A DNA stretch of 64,000 bases from Halobacteriovoraceae bacterium (GTDB lineage: Bacteria; Bdellovibrionota; Bacteriovoracia; Bacteriovoracales; Bacteriovoracaceae): the NCBI GenBank assembly GCA_020635115.1, contig JACKAK010000007.1:124001-188000 (forward strand). Direction: 5' to 3'. A program made the translations under genes and the position numbers. Under the pieces are notes generated by a model. The model worked only from the letters and a program-made list of their open reading frames with translations. It was not told where the DNA came from and made no database searches. This document shows positions 54,600-63,390 of this stretch, in pieces (the first letter of the stretch is position 1; the number at the start of each line of letters is the position of its first letter).

Positions 54600-54813
54600 T
54601 GATTACCTCCATTTTTAAATAATTATTTATGTGAGTTTAGGTTAAAAGCAGCTATTTAACCACTTGAACAAGTGAAGCTGTATTTCGGTGTAGAATGTGT
54701 TTTAAGATTATAAAACTCATCTCTTTATATTAGCATATTTAAGTTTAAAATTGAATAAATTTTATGTGACCTAATATATTGTATTACCTTGTGTAATTCA
54801 TATTTAGAGCTTT
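54600..54813. other. Intergenic region with an inverted repeat
   Basis: CAGCT...AGCTG encloses a perfect CACTTG-AA-CAAGTG (54661-54674). Read on the minus strand this is followed by a short T-rich stretch, so it could be the terminator of the cytochrome gene, or an operator for rnk. Nothing else is seen. Confidence 0.4.
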
Positions 54814-55227
54814 CTACTCAGCTAATGCTTTTGAAATTTCACTCCTAAACTGAGTATGGCAGGCAACACAGTTGTTCATAATTACTTTGTGCTTCTTAAG
54901 AATATTGTCCATATCTCTTTTCTTGGCGAATTCGACAATTTCCATTGCTGAATCATGAACCTTAGAATCAAAAGCTTTAAACTTGGGCATTCTAATATTG
55001 AGAGTTTTTATAACTGTAGGAAGTTGAGTTTTTGGCTTTGGGTGATTGGCCACTTTAAATGCTGCTTTTTCGATGACTTTGAAGTCTTCATAAAAAATGC
55101 CTCGATTTAGTTTATCCATAAAATCTCCAAGGCCCTGCATAACACTTTTAAGAGTGGGAGCCTTGTCAGCAGAAAATGCTGAAAAAGTCAGTAATATCAG
55201 TAATATGGGTAAAGTGGCACGTTTCAT
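54814..55227 (-). CDS. Class II c-type cytochrome resembling cytochrome c'
   Basis: The 137-residue precursor has a signal peptide (to FSAFSA) and a single C-terminal heme motif CVACH in NNCVACHTQFR, the layout of cytochrome c' (four-helix bundle, heme near the C-terminus). Cytochrome c' binds NO, fitting the neighbourhood. The start at 55227 follows GGAGTT. It is divergent from tetR. Confidence 0.8.
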   Translation of the reverse strand: MKRATLPILLILLTFSAFSADKAPTLKSVMQGLGDFMDKLNRGIFYEDFKVIEKAAFKVANHPKPKTQLPTVIKTLNIRMPKFKAFDSKVHDSAMEIVEFAKKRDMDNILKKHKVIMNNCVACHTQFRSEISKALAE

Positions 55228-55259
55228 ATCAACTCCAGTTTTTATCATTGAATTAGTTA

Positions 55260-55291
55260 CTATACATGTGTATAATTATACAAGTGTATAG
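55260..55291. promoter_or_regulatory. 32-bp operator-like palindrome between cytochrome and tetR
   Basis: CTATACATGTGTATAA and TTATACAAGTGTATAG are arms of an inverted repeat matching at 14 of 16 positions. Its size and place suit a TetR-family operator controlling both divergent genes. Confidence 0.7.
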
Positions 55292-55312
55292 TAAAGTCAA
55301 TGAGGAAAATAG

Positions 55313-55945
55313 ATGTCTAGAAAATCTACCCATACTGATAAAAAACTTTTTGACCAAGGACGTAAGCTCTTAATTAAAAAGGGAGCGTCTAATTTTAGTG
55401 TTCGTGAAGTTTGTGATAAGGCCGGGGTTAACCTTGGGATGTTTAACTACCATTTTGGTAGTAAAGATAAGTTTATTAAAAAAATTCTAATGGATATATA
55501 TGAAAGCTTCTTATCAGACTTTGAGCTAGTTGAAGCTGACTCAAAGCTTAGCACCCTAGAGCTTCAATTAACATTAATGGCCAAGTTTGCTCGGGATAAC
55601 AGGCACCTTATTCTAGTTTTGCTCAATGATATTTTAAATGGCGAAAAAGCCGTACAAAAGTTCGCTAAATCCAAAATGAGAAAGCATTTTATGATTTTGG
55701 CAAAAACATTAAGGTCTTGTCAGAAATCTGGTGAAATCATTGATGCTCCTATTCCCTTAATTCTAACGCAGATTGCAGGAAGTATTGGTCTTTCCAATTT
55801 AATTCCTGAAGTTTTAGGCCAATTGGGAGTAAACAAAGTCTTCGATGTAGGACTAAAAGCAATAACCAAAAAACTTACGACAGACGAGGCCATAGAGCAA
55901 AGAGTGAAGATTGTGATTCAAGGAATCAAGAAGGTGGATAAATGA
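55313..55945 (+). CDS. TetR-family transcriptional regulator
   Basis: The 210-residue protein has the TetR HTH (FSVREVCDKAGVNLGMFNYHFGSKDKF, residues about 29-55 within the N-terminal 60) and a helical ligand-binding domain. It overlaps the RND gene by four bases (ATGA) and probably represses its own operon and the divergent cytochrome gene through 55260-55291. Confidence 0.9.
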   Translation: MSRKSTHTDKKLFDQGRKLLIKKGASNFSVREVCDKAGVNLGMFNYHFGSKDKFIKKILMDIYESFLSDFELVEADSKLSTLELQLTLMAKFARDNRHLILVLLNDILNGEKAVQKFAKSKMRKHFMILAKTLRSCQKSGEIIDAPIPLILTQIAGSIGLSNLIPEVLGQLGVNKVFDVGLKAITKKLTTDEAIEQRVKIVIQGIKKVDK

Positions 55946-58900
55946 AAAATATAACTCTTTATTTTATAAAAAGACCAATATTGGTGAACTTTATCTTGGC
56001 ACTCAATTTTATTATTGGTGGATACTTTATATACAAAGTTCCTAAAGAAGCCTTTCCTGGGGTTTCAATGAACCAAATTGTTATTGTGACTAAATACCCC
56101 GGAGCATCGGCTAAAGACGTTGAATTGAATGTCACAGCTAAGTTAGAAGAAAAGATAGCTGAAATTGGAAATATCAAAGAGTATCGTTCAAGTTCCATCG
56201 AAAGTGTATCGAGGGTAACAATATTTGCAGACGATAATCTCAATGAGCTTCAATTTAAAGACCTTTTGTCAGACGTCCAAACTGAAGTAGACAAAATTGA
56301 TGACTTTCCTTCAGATATTGAGGGACAACCCATTATTACAAGTGTCACAACAGAAGATCGCCCAATAATGGAGATAGCCTTTGCTGGAGATTATAACCAC
56401 TTAAAAAATACCTTACACGAAATTGAAAATGATCTTCGTAAAGTATCAGGTGTCTCAAATGTTACTTTGGTTGGACTGCCCGATGAAGAAATTCATATTG
56501 AAGTAGATGCGCAGAAGGCCCAAGAAAAAGAAATTGATCTCAATTCAATATATTTTGCAATCAATACTAGAAATCAAGTAGGAACTGGTGGAACATTGGA
56601 ATCTTTTTTGTCTCAAAAAAAGATTGTTTCTTTCAATAAATACGAAAAAGCAGAAGATGTTTTAAATACTGTAATTAGAATGTCTCCCGACGGGCAAGGT
56701 GTTTATTTAAGTGATGTTGCTGAAATCAACTATAGACCAAAAGATGAAAAACTCATTGTTCGTAACAATGGAAATCGCGGAGCTTCAATATTAGTGGCCA
56801 TCAGAAGCGGCGTAGATCAATTAAAAGTCTCTGATAAAATTAAAGAGTTTTTACAAAATAAAGAACTCCCCGATGGAGTATCTTATAAGCTAAATAATGA
56901 TGTTTCTGATAATGCTAGAAGTAAATTTTCACTTCTTAAAAATAATGGCTTGATAGGGTTTACTCTAGTTTTAATACTACTTTTTTACTTTCTTGGTGGA
57001 AAGCCAGCCTTTTGGACTGCTTTTGGAATTCCTTTCACGGTCTTTGGAAGCATGATTATGTTTGTTCCTATGGGAATGACTCTAAACTCAGTTTCAATGG
57101 GGGCATTTGTAATCGTTCTTGGGATGATTGTTGATGATGCTATGGTGATAAGTGAAAGATTTGATGTAAATATCGAAGATGGGCAATCCCCAGAGGAAGC
57201 GGCCAGTAATGCTGTTGGAAGGCTTTGGCGACCAGTTTTAGCAGCTTCACTAACGACCATTACAGCATTCATGCCTCTTTTGTCTCTTGGTGGGCTTCCG
57301 GGGAAGTTCATATGGCAAATGCCAACGGTTGTTATGATGGCCCTATTTGTTTCCTTAATAGATTGCTATTTATTACTCCCTGCTCACTTAGCACACGGAG
57401 CTAGTAAACGAGGACAATACCAAAAAAGCAAGGTTGTTATAATCTGGGAAAATCTCTATGAAAAAATGCTTCGCAGGCTCATTGATTTTCGTTACTTTGT
57501 GATGCTTGGCTTTCTTTTAATACTTGGCTTTAGCGTATTTATCGGAGCTACCAAAGTTAGAAAAGACTCATTTCCTCAAGAGGCCTCAGAAGGGTTTACA
57601 ATAAAAGCGACCCTTAAAAAAGGATATGCACCTGAAAAAGTTGAAGAAATAATCAGCGGATTAGAAAAGAGTATCCAAAATCTAAAAAAGAGCGAACTTG
57701 TAGGCTACACCACTAGAATTGGTACACACAGTTTGAGTTCTCTCACAAACTTGGGAACCGAAGAGAATTTAGTCGCCTTTATGGTTTATTTAACACCATA
57801 TAGTGAACGAAATAGAACGGCTCAAGATATTGTAGATGAGCTTCGAGATAGTCATTATAGATTGTACTCTGAAAAAGGATATGATTTAGAATTTGATTTG
57901 ATGAGGATTGGCCCCCCACTTGGTGAGCCATTTGAAATTATTGTTTCTTCTAATAATAATGAAAATCGCGCAAGCTCTTCTTCAAAAGTTGCAAACTTTC
58001 TAAAGACAATTGAGGGGCTTTCAGATGTGAAAGACGATCAAATAGAAGGAAAAGACGAAATTAACCTCAGGCTTAATTATAAAAAAGTTGCCCAAGCAGG
58101 TTTAACACCAGCCGACATAATTAGAACTTTAAGAATTGCTTTTGATGGCCAAGTTGTTACAGATTATTCGTCAATTAATAATACTTATGATTTTCGATTA
58201 AGGTTGAATAAAAAATCGAGGGGTGATTTTGATTTTGTTTCTAACCTTCCAATAGCAAATAAACGTGGTCAGCTTATAAAGCTAAATACAATGATTGAGT
58301 ATGAGCAAAGACCATCCTTTGCAGAAATAAAGCACTTTAATGGTCAGCGTTCAACATCTATTACAGGAAACATTAATACTCAGAAAATTACAGCAGTTGA
58401 AATGCTTGGGCAATTCAATGAAAAATTTGTTAAGGATAAAAACGTAAAATACACAATAAGTGGTCGACCAGTAGAAGAAGAAAAAATCTTCTCAGGACTA
58501 AAAATTGCAGCGTTACTTGCGATTGTTGGAATCTATTTTATCTTGAGCTTGATGTTTGATTCTTATGCAAAACCCTTTTTGATTTTGACTGTAATCCCTT
58601 TTGGAGTCGTTGGAATATTTTTATCCTTTTTTGCTCATGGTTTACCAATTTCAATGTTTGCAGGAATCGGGCTAATTGGACTTTCAGGGATTGTGGTTAA
58701 TGATTCAATTGTTCTCGTAGACCACATAAGTCAACTTCTCAAAGAAAATGGTAAGTTCTCCAAGGAGATTCTTATTCAAGGAGCCAAAGAACGGCTTCGT
58801 CCAATTTCTCTGACTACAGTAAGCACAATTCTCGCGGTGGCCCCAACGGGCTACGCTATTGGAGGCTATGATCCTCTGTTGTCTCCACTATCATTGGCCA

Positions 58901-60468
58901 TATTGTATGGGCTTTTATTTGGAACAACAGTCGTTCTTATTTTTATGCCAAATATGTATGTTATTGGTAATGATTTAGGGAACTTTATGAAAAAATTTAA
59001 AGGTAACAAAAAGGCAGCACATTTATCAGTTTTATTAATTCCTTTATTAATCGGCTTACATACGCAAGATGTTAAAGCTGAAGAAAAGATAAATATCAAA
59101 AGGATTGTAAAGCTTGTCGAAAATACTAATGAATTTAAAATTCAAAATGAGTCTGTGAATCAGTCTGAATTTGGCATTGATGCTGTTGATGGAATGCTTG
59201 ATTCAAAACTAAAATCAAAACTTTTCAAATACTCCTCGGTGAACTATCCCAACCCACCGATCTCTCTTGATTCTGAAAGAGAGGGATACGGGCTTAGCAT
59301 TGATTATGAAAAAATGACTTCATTTGGTGTTAAGCTTGGCTTGGGGGTTGGATTTGAGGATAAGGAGCTTGGGACTGTACCGACAAATAATCAATTTAGT
59401 CTTGATGCTATGGATAGTGTATATAAGGCCACTCTTGCAGTTCCACTTTGGCGAAATTTTGGCAGTGAGGAATATCACTTAAACAAAAATGCTGCCGTTT
59501 TTAAAAAGGAAACTCAAAATCTTCAAAGTAAGTCTTTAAAAGACAAGCTAATTATAGAGGCCGTAAAGTATTATTGGTCTATTGTTAAGTTAGAAGAAGA
59601 GCGCATTATTGCTCAGAACTCACTTGCTAGGTTTAAAGAACTACATAAGTTAAACGTAACTAAAAGAAAATCAGGGATTATTAGTAAAGCTGAGTTCTTG
59701 ACCTCTGAGGTTGAAATTACAAGCCGTGAGAAAATTTTAAAAGATTTAGAGTCTAGGATAAGAACGGAAAAATTAAGCCTAGAAAGTGTTTTAGAATTAG
59801 AGTCTTCTGTTCTAATCGTAAATGATAAAATGAAAGCATCAAGTTCACTTCTAAACAGCAACCAAAATTCTGCACTTAATTTAGTAGAATCAGGCCTTAC
59901 ATTTAAACAAATGCAAAACAATAGTGAATTTTTTAATGAGTTAGTTTCAGTTGAAAATGAAAAAGCTAAATCAAATATTGATTTCTTTGTGTCTTTAAAG
60001 AGCTTTGGACGTGGTGATGACCTCAGCAACTCAATTAGTGAAAACACTCAAGATAAGTATGAGGTGTTTGCTGGTATTACTTGGGACTTTGACTTAGGAA
60101 CCAAGAAAAACGATTCTGCTAAAGCGACAGCGATGAGTCGTAAAAGGCAAGCCGACTACAGGAGAGATAAAACAAAGCTTCAGCTTGTAAAGGGAGTTAA
60201 GACTTTAAAAGAAAAAGTAATGTCAAACAAAGAACAGATCGTATTCCTTGAAAAAATGAAAAAGCAGCAGTTTAGTATTTTGAAAGCCGAAAAGAAAAGG
60301 TTTAGAAACGGAAGGATTACTACTTTAGATTATGTGAAGCTACAAGAGGCTTTTGATCGAAGTTCATTACAAGTTATAGCACTAAACTATTTGAATGAAA
60401 TAACAGCTCTTAATTTATATTTTACTGTTGGAAAAACAGATGAATATTTAAAAACCTATATGGAGTAA
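55942..60468 (+). CDS. RND efflux permease fused to a TolC-like outer-membrane channel
   Basis: Residues 1 to about 1015 form an RND permease: first helix ILVNFILALNFIIGGYFIY, porter domains, the proton-relay VLGMIVDDAMVISERF and the TM10 GLIGLSGIVVNDSIVLVDHI. The frame continues through MKKFKGNKK and a signal-peptide-like stretch (LSVLLIPLLIGLHTQDVKA) into about 460 residues of TolC-type coiled helices (VKYYWSIVKLEEERIIAQ). No stop separates them. An ATG at 58987 with AGGG six bases upstream could instead start a separate TolC protein. No adaptor (HlyD-type) gene lies in the operon. The permease half is certain; the fused product is inferred. Confidence 0.85.
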   Translation: MKNITLYFIKRPILVNFILALNFIIGGYFIYKVPKEAFPGVSMNQIVIVTKYPGASAKDVELNVTAKLEEKIAEIGNIKEYRSSSIESVSRVTIFADDNLNELQFKDLLSDVQTEVDKIDDFPSDIEGQPIITSVTTEDRPIMEIAFAGDYNHLKNTLHEIENDLRKVSGVSNVTLVGLPDEEIHIEVDAQKAQEKEIDLNSIYFAINTRNQVGTGGTLESFLSQKKIVSFNKYEKAEDVLNTVIRMSPDGQGVYLSDVAEINYRPKDEKLIVRNNGNRGASILVAIRSGVDQLKVSDKIKEFLQNKELPDGVSYKLNNDVSDNARSKFSLLKNNGLIGFTLVLILLFYFLGGKPAFWTAFGIPFTVFGSMIMFVPMGMTLNSVSMGAFVIVLGMIVDDAMVISERFDVNIEDGQSPEEAASNAVGRLWRPVLAASLTTITAFMPLLSLGGLPGKFIWQMPTVVMMALFVSLIDCYLLLPAHLAHGASKRGQYQKSKVVIIWENLYEKMLRRLIDFRYFVMLGFLLILGFSVFIGATKVRKDSFPQEASEGFTIKATLKKGYAPEKVEEIISGLEKSIQNLKKSELVGYTTRIGTHSLSSLTNLGTEENLVAFMVYLTPYSERNRTAQDIVDELRDSHYRLYSEKGYDLEFDLMRIGPPLGEPFEIIVSSNNNENRASSSSKVANFLKTIEGLSDVKDDQIEGKDEINLRLNYKKVAQAGLTPADIIRTLRIAFDGQVVTDYSSINNTYDFRLRLNKKSRGDFDFVSNLPIANKRGQLIKLNTMIEYEQRPSFAEIKHFNGQRSTSITGNINTQKITAVEMLGQFNEKFVKDKNVKYTISGRPVEEEKIFSGLKIAALLAIVGIYFILSLMFDSYAKPFLILTVIPFGVVGIFLSFFAHGLPISMFAGIGLIGLSGIVVNDSIVLVDHISQLLKENGKFSKEILIQGAKERLRPISLTTVSTILAVAPTGYAIGGYDPLLSPLSLAILYGLLFGTTVVLIFMPNMYVIGNDLGNFMKKFKGNKKAAHLSVLLIPLLIGLHTQDVKAEEKINIKRIVKLVENTNEFKIQNESVNQSEFGIDAVDGMLDSKLKSKLFKYSSVNYPNPPISLDSEREGYGLSIDYEKMTSFGVKLGLGVGFEDKELGTVPTNNQFSLDAMDSVYKATLAVPLWRNFGSEEYHLNKNAAVFKKETQNLQSKSLKDKLIIEAVKYYWSIVKLEEERIIAQNSLARFKELHKLNVTKRKSGIISKAEFLTSEVEITSREKILKDLESRIRTEKLSLESVLELESSVLIVNDKMKASSSLLNSNQNSALNLVESGLTFKQMQNNSEFFNELVSVENEKAKSNIDFFVSLKSFGRGDDLSNSISENTQDKYEVFAGITWDFDLGTKKNDSAKATAMSRKRQADYRRDKTKLQLVKGVKTLKEKVMSNKEQIVFLEKMKKQQFSILKAEKKRFRNGRITTLDYVKLQEAFDRSSLQVIALNYLNEITALNLYFTVGKTDEYLKTYME

Positions 60469-60471
60469 AAC

Positions 60472-60747
60472 ATGAAGAAACTACCTGAAAATGTAAGCGT
60501 ATATAAACGCACCCCTGATTTTAATGAAGAAACTGTCCCTGCTGGGTTGCTAAAGGCCCATACAACAAAAGAAGGCACATGGGGAAAAATTTGTGTCTCC
60601 AAAGGGAAATTAATATATACAATAGAGAAAGAACCACAAGAGACTATTGAGCTAACGCCCGAAAAATTCGGAGTTGTTGAGCCTCAAGTTCCTCATCATG
60701 TAAAACCCTTGGGTGACGTTGAGTTTCATGTGGAGTTTTTAAAGTGA
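60472..60747 (+). CDS. DUF1971 / TehB-type cupin
   Basis: The 91-residue protein is a small cupin like the N-terminal domain of some TehB proteins: VYKRTPDFNEETVPAGLLKA, GTWGKICVSKGKL and EPQVPHHVKPLGDVEFHVEF. Such cupins are linked to tellurite resistance, but binding here is unknown. It is 3 bases after the RND-TolC gene. Confidence 0.85.
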   Translation: MKKLPENVSVYKRTPDFNEETVPAGLLKAHTTKEGTWGKICVSKGKLIYTIEKEPQETIELTPEKFGVVEPQVPHHVKPLGDVEFHVEFLK

Positions 60748-61157
60748 ATCATAAACGAGAAAAAATCATTGCCTTAATTTTTGGCTTACTGGCAATAGGA
60801 TTCGGAGCCATGACGATAAAGTCTGGGGGTTTTGCTCTTTTTGGTGGCATAGAGGGAAAAGAATTTGCTGGTAAATATGTCCCATTTGTACTTTGGTTTA
60901 ATTTTATTGCAGGGTTTTTCTATGTAATATCTGGAATTGGTATCACCTTAAGAACCAAGTGGGCCTTAAAAATATCCTTTGCTTTAGCAATCTTAACATC
61001 GTTAGTATTTATTGCTTTTGGTGTTCATACTTTCTTAGGAAATCCCTATGAAATGAGAACAGTTGGTGCAATGACTGTGCGCACTGTATTTTGGGTAATG
61101 ATTTCTGTATTTTTAGTAAAAATATCACACAAAAGAAATAGTGGAATCCCACTGTAG
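60744..61157 (+). CDS. Four-helix membrane protein of unknown function
   Basis: The 137-residue protein has four predicted membrane helices (IIALIFGLLAIGFGAM, FVLWFNFIAGFFYVIS, ISFALAILTSLVFIAFG, VFWVMISVFLVKI). It starts at a GTG overlapping the cupin stop (GTGA). It ends the tetR operon before a strong hairpin. Confidence 0.7.
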   Translation: MNHKREKIIALIFGLLAIGFGAMTIKSGGFALFGGIEGKEFAGKYVPFVLWFNFIAGFFYVISGIGITLRTKWALKISFALAILTSLVFIAFGVHTFLGNPYEMRTVGAMTVRTVFWVMISVFLVKISHKRNSGIPL

Positions 61158-61159
61158 TC

Positions 61160-61196
61160 AATCCTAGGGTAAGAAGATACTTACCCTAGGAAAATT
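61160..61196. terminator. Hairpin terminator between convergent genes
   Basis: CCTAGGGTAAG and CTTACCCTAGG form a perfect eleven-base stem over AAGATA (61163-61190). The flank AAAATTTT gives only a short T-tract. Confidence 0.75.
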
Positions 61197-61197
61197 T

Positions 61198-61467
61198 TCA
61201 ATCATCAATTTCCGATTTGATGATCTCGGCTGTTACAGGGCTAAAGTAAACTTCAACTTTTTGCCCTTGTGGATTTCTGCCATAAATTTCATAACAAGTA
61301 CCGGGCTGTTTAAATTTTCGGATTTTATAGCCTTTTTTAACCATTTTTGCTTTAAAATCTGATTCGCTCATCCATTTACTTTTTGGTTCAGAAGTACAGT
61401 TTTTTTTGGCATAAACTTGAGTGGTTAAGGTTAACATTGCAGCGATTAAAATTACTTTTGCTTTCAT
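61198..61467 (-). CDS. Periplasmic PepSY-like protein
   Basis: The 89-residue precursor has a signal peptide (to QVYA) and one PepSY-like unit (MSESDFKAKMVKKGYKIRKF, CYEIYGRNPQGQKVEVYFSP, AEIIKSEIDD) with two Cys. Small PepSY proteins often accompany cytochrome b561 genes, as here, divergently. Confidence 0.75.
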   Translation of the reverse strand: MKAKVILIAAMLTLTTQVYAKKNCTSEPKSKWMSESDFKAKMVKKGYKIRKFKQPGTCYEIYGRNPQGQKVEVYFSPVTAEIIKSEIDD

Positions 61468-61639
61468 TTTTTTCTCCGATTGTTTGGTTTTTTCATCATG
61501 TATCCACTATGGAGCAATTTCAGATATTTTATAATGGGCAAATGACCTAATGACTTGAAATTTAGGACTTTAAGTCATCCGCCCCATGTATTTTTCATGG
61601 AAATATTCGATATTGGGATTAGGTCAAAAGGAGATTTCT

Positions 61640-62407
61640 ATGGAAAATTCAAAAGCTTATGATTTGCCTGTCAGAATATTTCACTGGGCGTTTGCACTAC
61701 TATTTGTGATGTCATTTTCGATCGCTAAACTAATTGATGATGACTCAGCGCTCTGCTCCTACCACATGTTATCAGGGATTCTAATGGTATCCATCGTGAT
61801 ACTAAGGATTGTCTGGGGATTGGTGGGGTCAAAAAATTCAAGATTCAGCTCTTTTAAGTTGAGACCTTCGGAGTTGATTGCTTATATGAAATCAGTGGTC
61901 TCGAATAAGTCTCAAAGATATTTAGGGCACAATCCAGCATCAAGTTATGCAGCCATTCTCATGATGATTTTTACTTTGGGGATTGGTTTTTCCGGCTTGA
62001 TGATGAGCTTAAGAATTAATAAGCATTTTTTTGAGGAAATTCATGAATTACTTGCGAATGGCTTTTTAGTTGTAGTTCTTTTTCATATAGCAGGTGTTCT
62101 TTTACATCAATTTAAACACAATGATGGGATGATCTTTAGTATGCTTAACGGGAAAAAAGCTAAAATAGATGATGAAAGTGAGATAAAATCAAATCACCCT
62201 TTAGTGGCAATTGTTTTTGTCATATTTTTAATTGGGATGGGAAGTTACATATTAAAAAGCTTTGATGGAAATACGGGAAAGCTGAATGCCTTTGGGGCCC
62301 AACTTCAATTAGGTGAGAATGAGCACGATGAACACAAGGATGAGAGAGAGAGTTTTGTAAATGAAGAACATGACGATGACGATGATAATGAGGAAGATGA
62401 CGACTAG
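61640..62407 (+). CDS. Cytochrome b561-family protein with acidic tail
   Basis: The 255-residue protein has four or five helices and cytochrome b561 / Ni-Fe-hydrogenase-type heme ligands: LPVRIFHWAFALLF, CSYHMLSGILMV, IHELLANGFLVVVLFHIAG and VLLHQF. The C-terminal ~30 residues are almost all Asp/Glu/His, perhaps a metal-binding tail. AAAAGGAG precedes the ATG at 61640. It likely moves electrons at the inner membrane with the PepSY partner. Confidence 0.85.
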   Translation: MENSKAYDLPVRIFHWAFALLFVMSFSIAKLIDDDSALCSYHMLSGILMVSIVILRIVWGLVGSKNSRFSSFKLRPSELIAYMKSVVSNKSQRYLGHNPASSYAAILMMIFTLGIGFSGLMMSLRINKHFFEEIHELLANGFLVVVLFHIAGVLLHQFKHNDGMIFSMLNGKKAKIDDESEIKSNHPLVAIVFVIFLIGMGSYILKSFDGNTGKLNAFGAQLQLGENEHDEHKDERESFVNEEHDDDDDNEEDDD

Positions 62408-62416
62408 GAAAGTTAA

Positions 62417-62932
62417 ATGAATAAAAAAGAAAGACTTATAATTTCTGGTATTTTACTACTTATCAGTTTAATGACGACATTTGACCTTCTGACTGATCTT
62501 AAGGAAGGGGTTGTTTGGTGGCATGTTGCTATTGAGGGAAGTGTCGCTGTAATAGCATTAATTGGTGTTTATTTTCTAATTAAGGGAACATTTACATTAA
62601 GAAAATCACTAAAAAAGGAAAGAGAGTTATCGGCTATGCTCACTGAAGAAAACTCTCACTGGAAAGAAAGCTCAAAAAAGTTTCTAGACGGCTTGAGTAA
62701 GTCAATTGATACTCAGCTGGAAAAATGGCAACTTACTAAATCTGAAAAAGAAGTGGCATTTTTATTAATTAAAGGTTTTAGCTTAAAAGAGATTGCTGAG
62801 TATAGGTCAACAGCAGAAAAAACTACACGGGCACAGGCGACTTCAATTTATGCAAAATCAGGAGTATCTGGACGCTCTCAATTATCAGCATTTTTCCTTG
62901 AAGACTTGCTGATTCCACAATCCGAAATTTAG
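62417..62932 (+). CDS. Membrane-anchored LuxR-type regulator
   Basis: The 171-residue protein starts with two membrane helices (LIISGILLLISLMTTFDLL and VAIEGSVAVIALIGVYFLI), then a coiled linker, and a C-terminal LuxR HTH (LTKSEKEVAFLLIKGFSLKE and TTRAQATSIYAKSGVSGRS). It lies 9 bases after the cytochrome gene, so a membrane redox or stress signal may reach DNA through it. Similar membrane-tethered LuxR genes sit beside b561 genes elsewhere. Confidence 0.8.
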   Translation: MNKKERLIISGILLLISLMTTFDLLTDLKEGVVWWHVAIEGSVAVIALIGVYFLIKGTFTLRKSLKKERELSAMLTEENSHWKESSKKFLDGLSKSIDTQLEKWQLTKSEKEVAFLLIKGFSLKEIAEYRSTAEKTTRAQATSIYAKSGVSGRSQLSAFFLEDLLIPQSEI

Positions 62933-62938
62933 GGGTAG

Positions 62939-63103
62939 TTATTTCTTCGTCATCCTTTTAGTAAAGCTCTCTAACGTAGGAAGTCCCATATGAACTTTAA
63001 TGATGGTTTCCTTCTTTATCACCCTAGTTGAAATGTTCAAAACAGTAGTACCTGAAATCACGGTAAATATAATCGCAAGAAATATCTCAATTAACGCACG
63101 CAT
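62939..63103 (-). CDS. Small single-helix membrane protein, 54 aa
   Basis: The ATG at 63103 follows GGGAGGA, and the product starts with a hydrophobic helix (MRALIEIFLAIIFTVISGT) followed by a basic tail ending FTKRMTKK. It is right behind the broken recombinase gene. No family is recognised. Confidence 0.6.
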   Translation of the reverse strand: MRALIEIFLAIIFTVISGTTVLNISTRVIKKETIIKVHMGLPTLESFTKRMTKK

Positions 63104-63104
63104 G

Positions 63105-63390
63105 CTAGTCCTCCCTTCTCTTAAGCTCTCGCTTAACAATGTCTTTTACTGTCGACGGATACCATGACCCACCGAGTTTAGTTGGTATGTTTTTATCGTT
63201 TAAGTATTCAGAGATTCGCTTGAATGAATAACCTTTCTCTCGAAGGGAAATCATTTTTTCAATTACCTTTTGTTCTCCTTTATGAACTACACGCGTAGTC
63301 CCAATAAGCTTTTCACCGAAGCGAAGAGTAGGTGCTTTCACTTCTTCTTTTTTGAATCCAAGGGCACGAGTTGCATCACTTATTGAAGAG
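63105..63390 (-). pseudogene. C-terminal remnant of a serine recombinase, cut by IS21
   Basis: The open frame from the IS21 edge encodes about 94 residues with the core of the Recombinase domain: GEQKVIEKMISLREKGYSFK then ISEYLNDKNIPTKLGGSWYP and STVKDIVKRE. The N-terminal catalytic Ser domain is missing; it would lie beyond IS copy 2, outside the window. It may have been the integrase or resolvase of this island. Confidence 0.7.

Noticed and set aside
41548..63390. A classical composite transposon made of two IS21 copies
   Set aside because: No target duplication is visible at copy 1 and the right end of copy 2 is outside the window, so moving as a unit is not shown.
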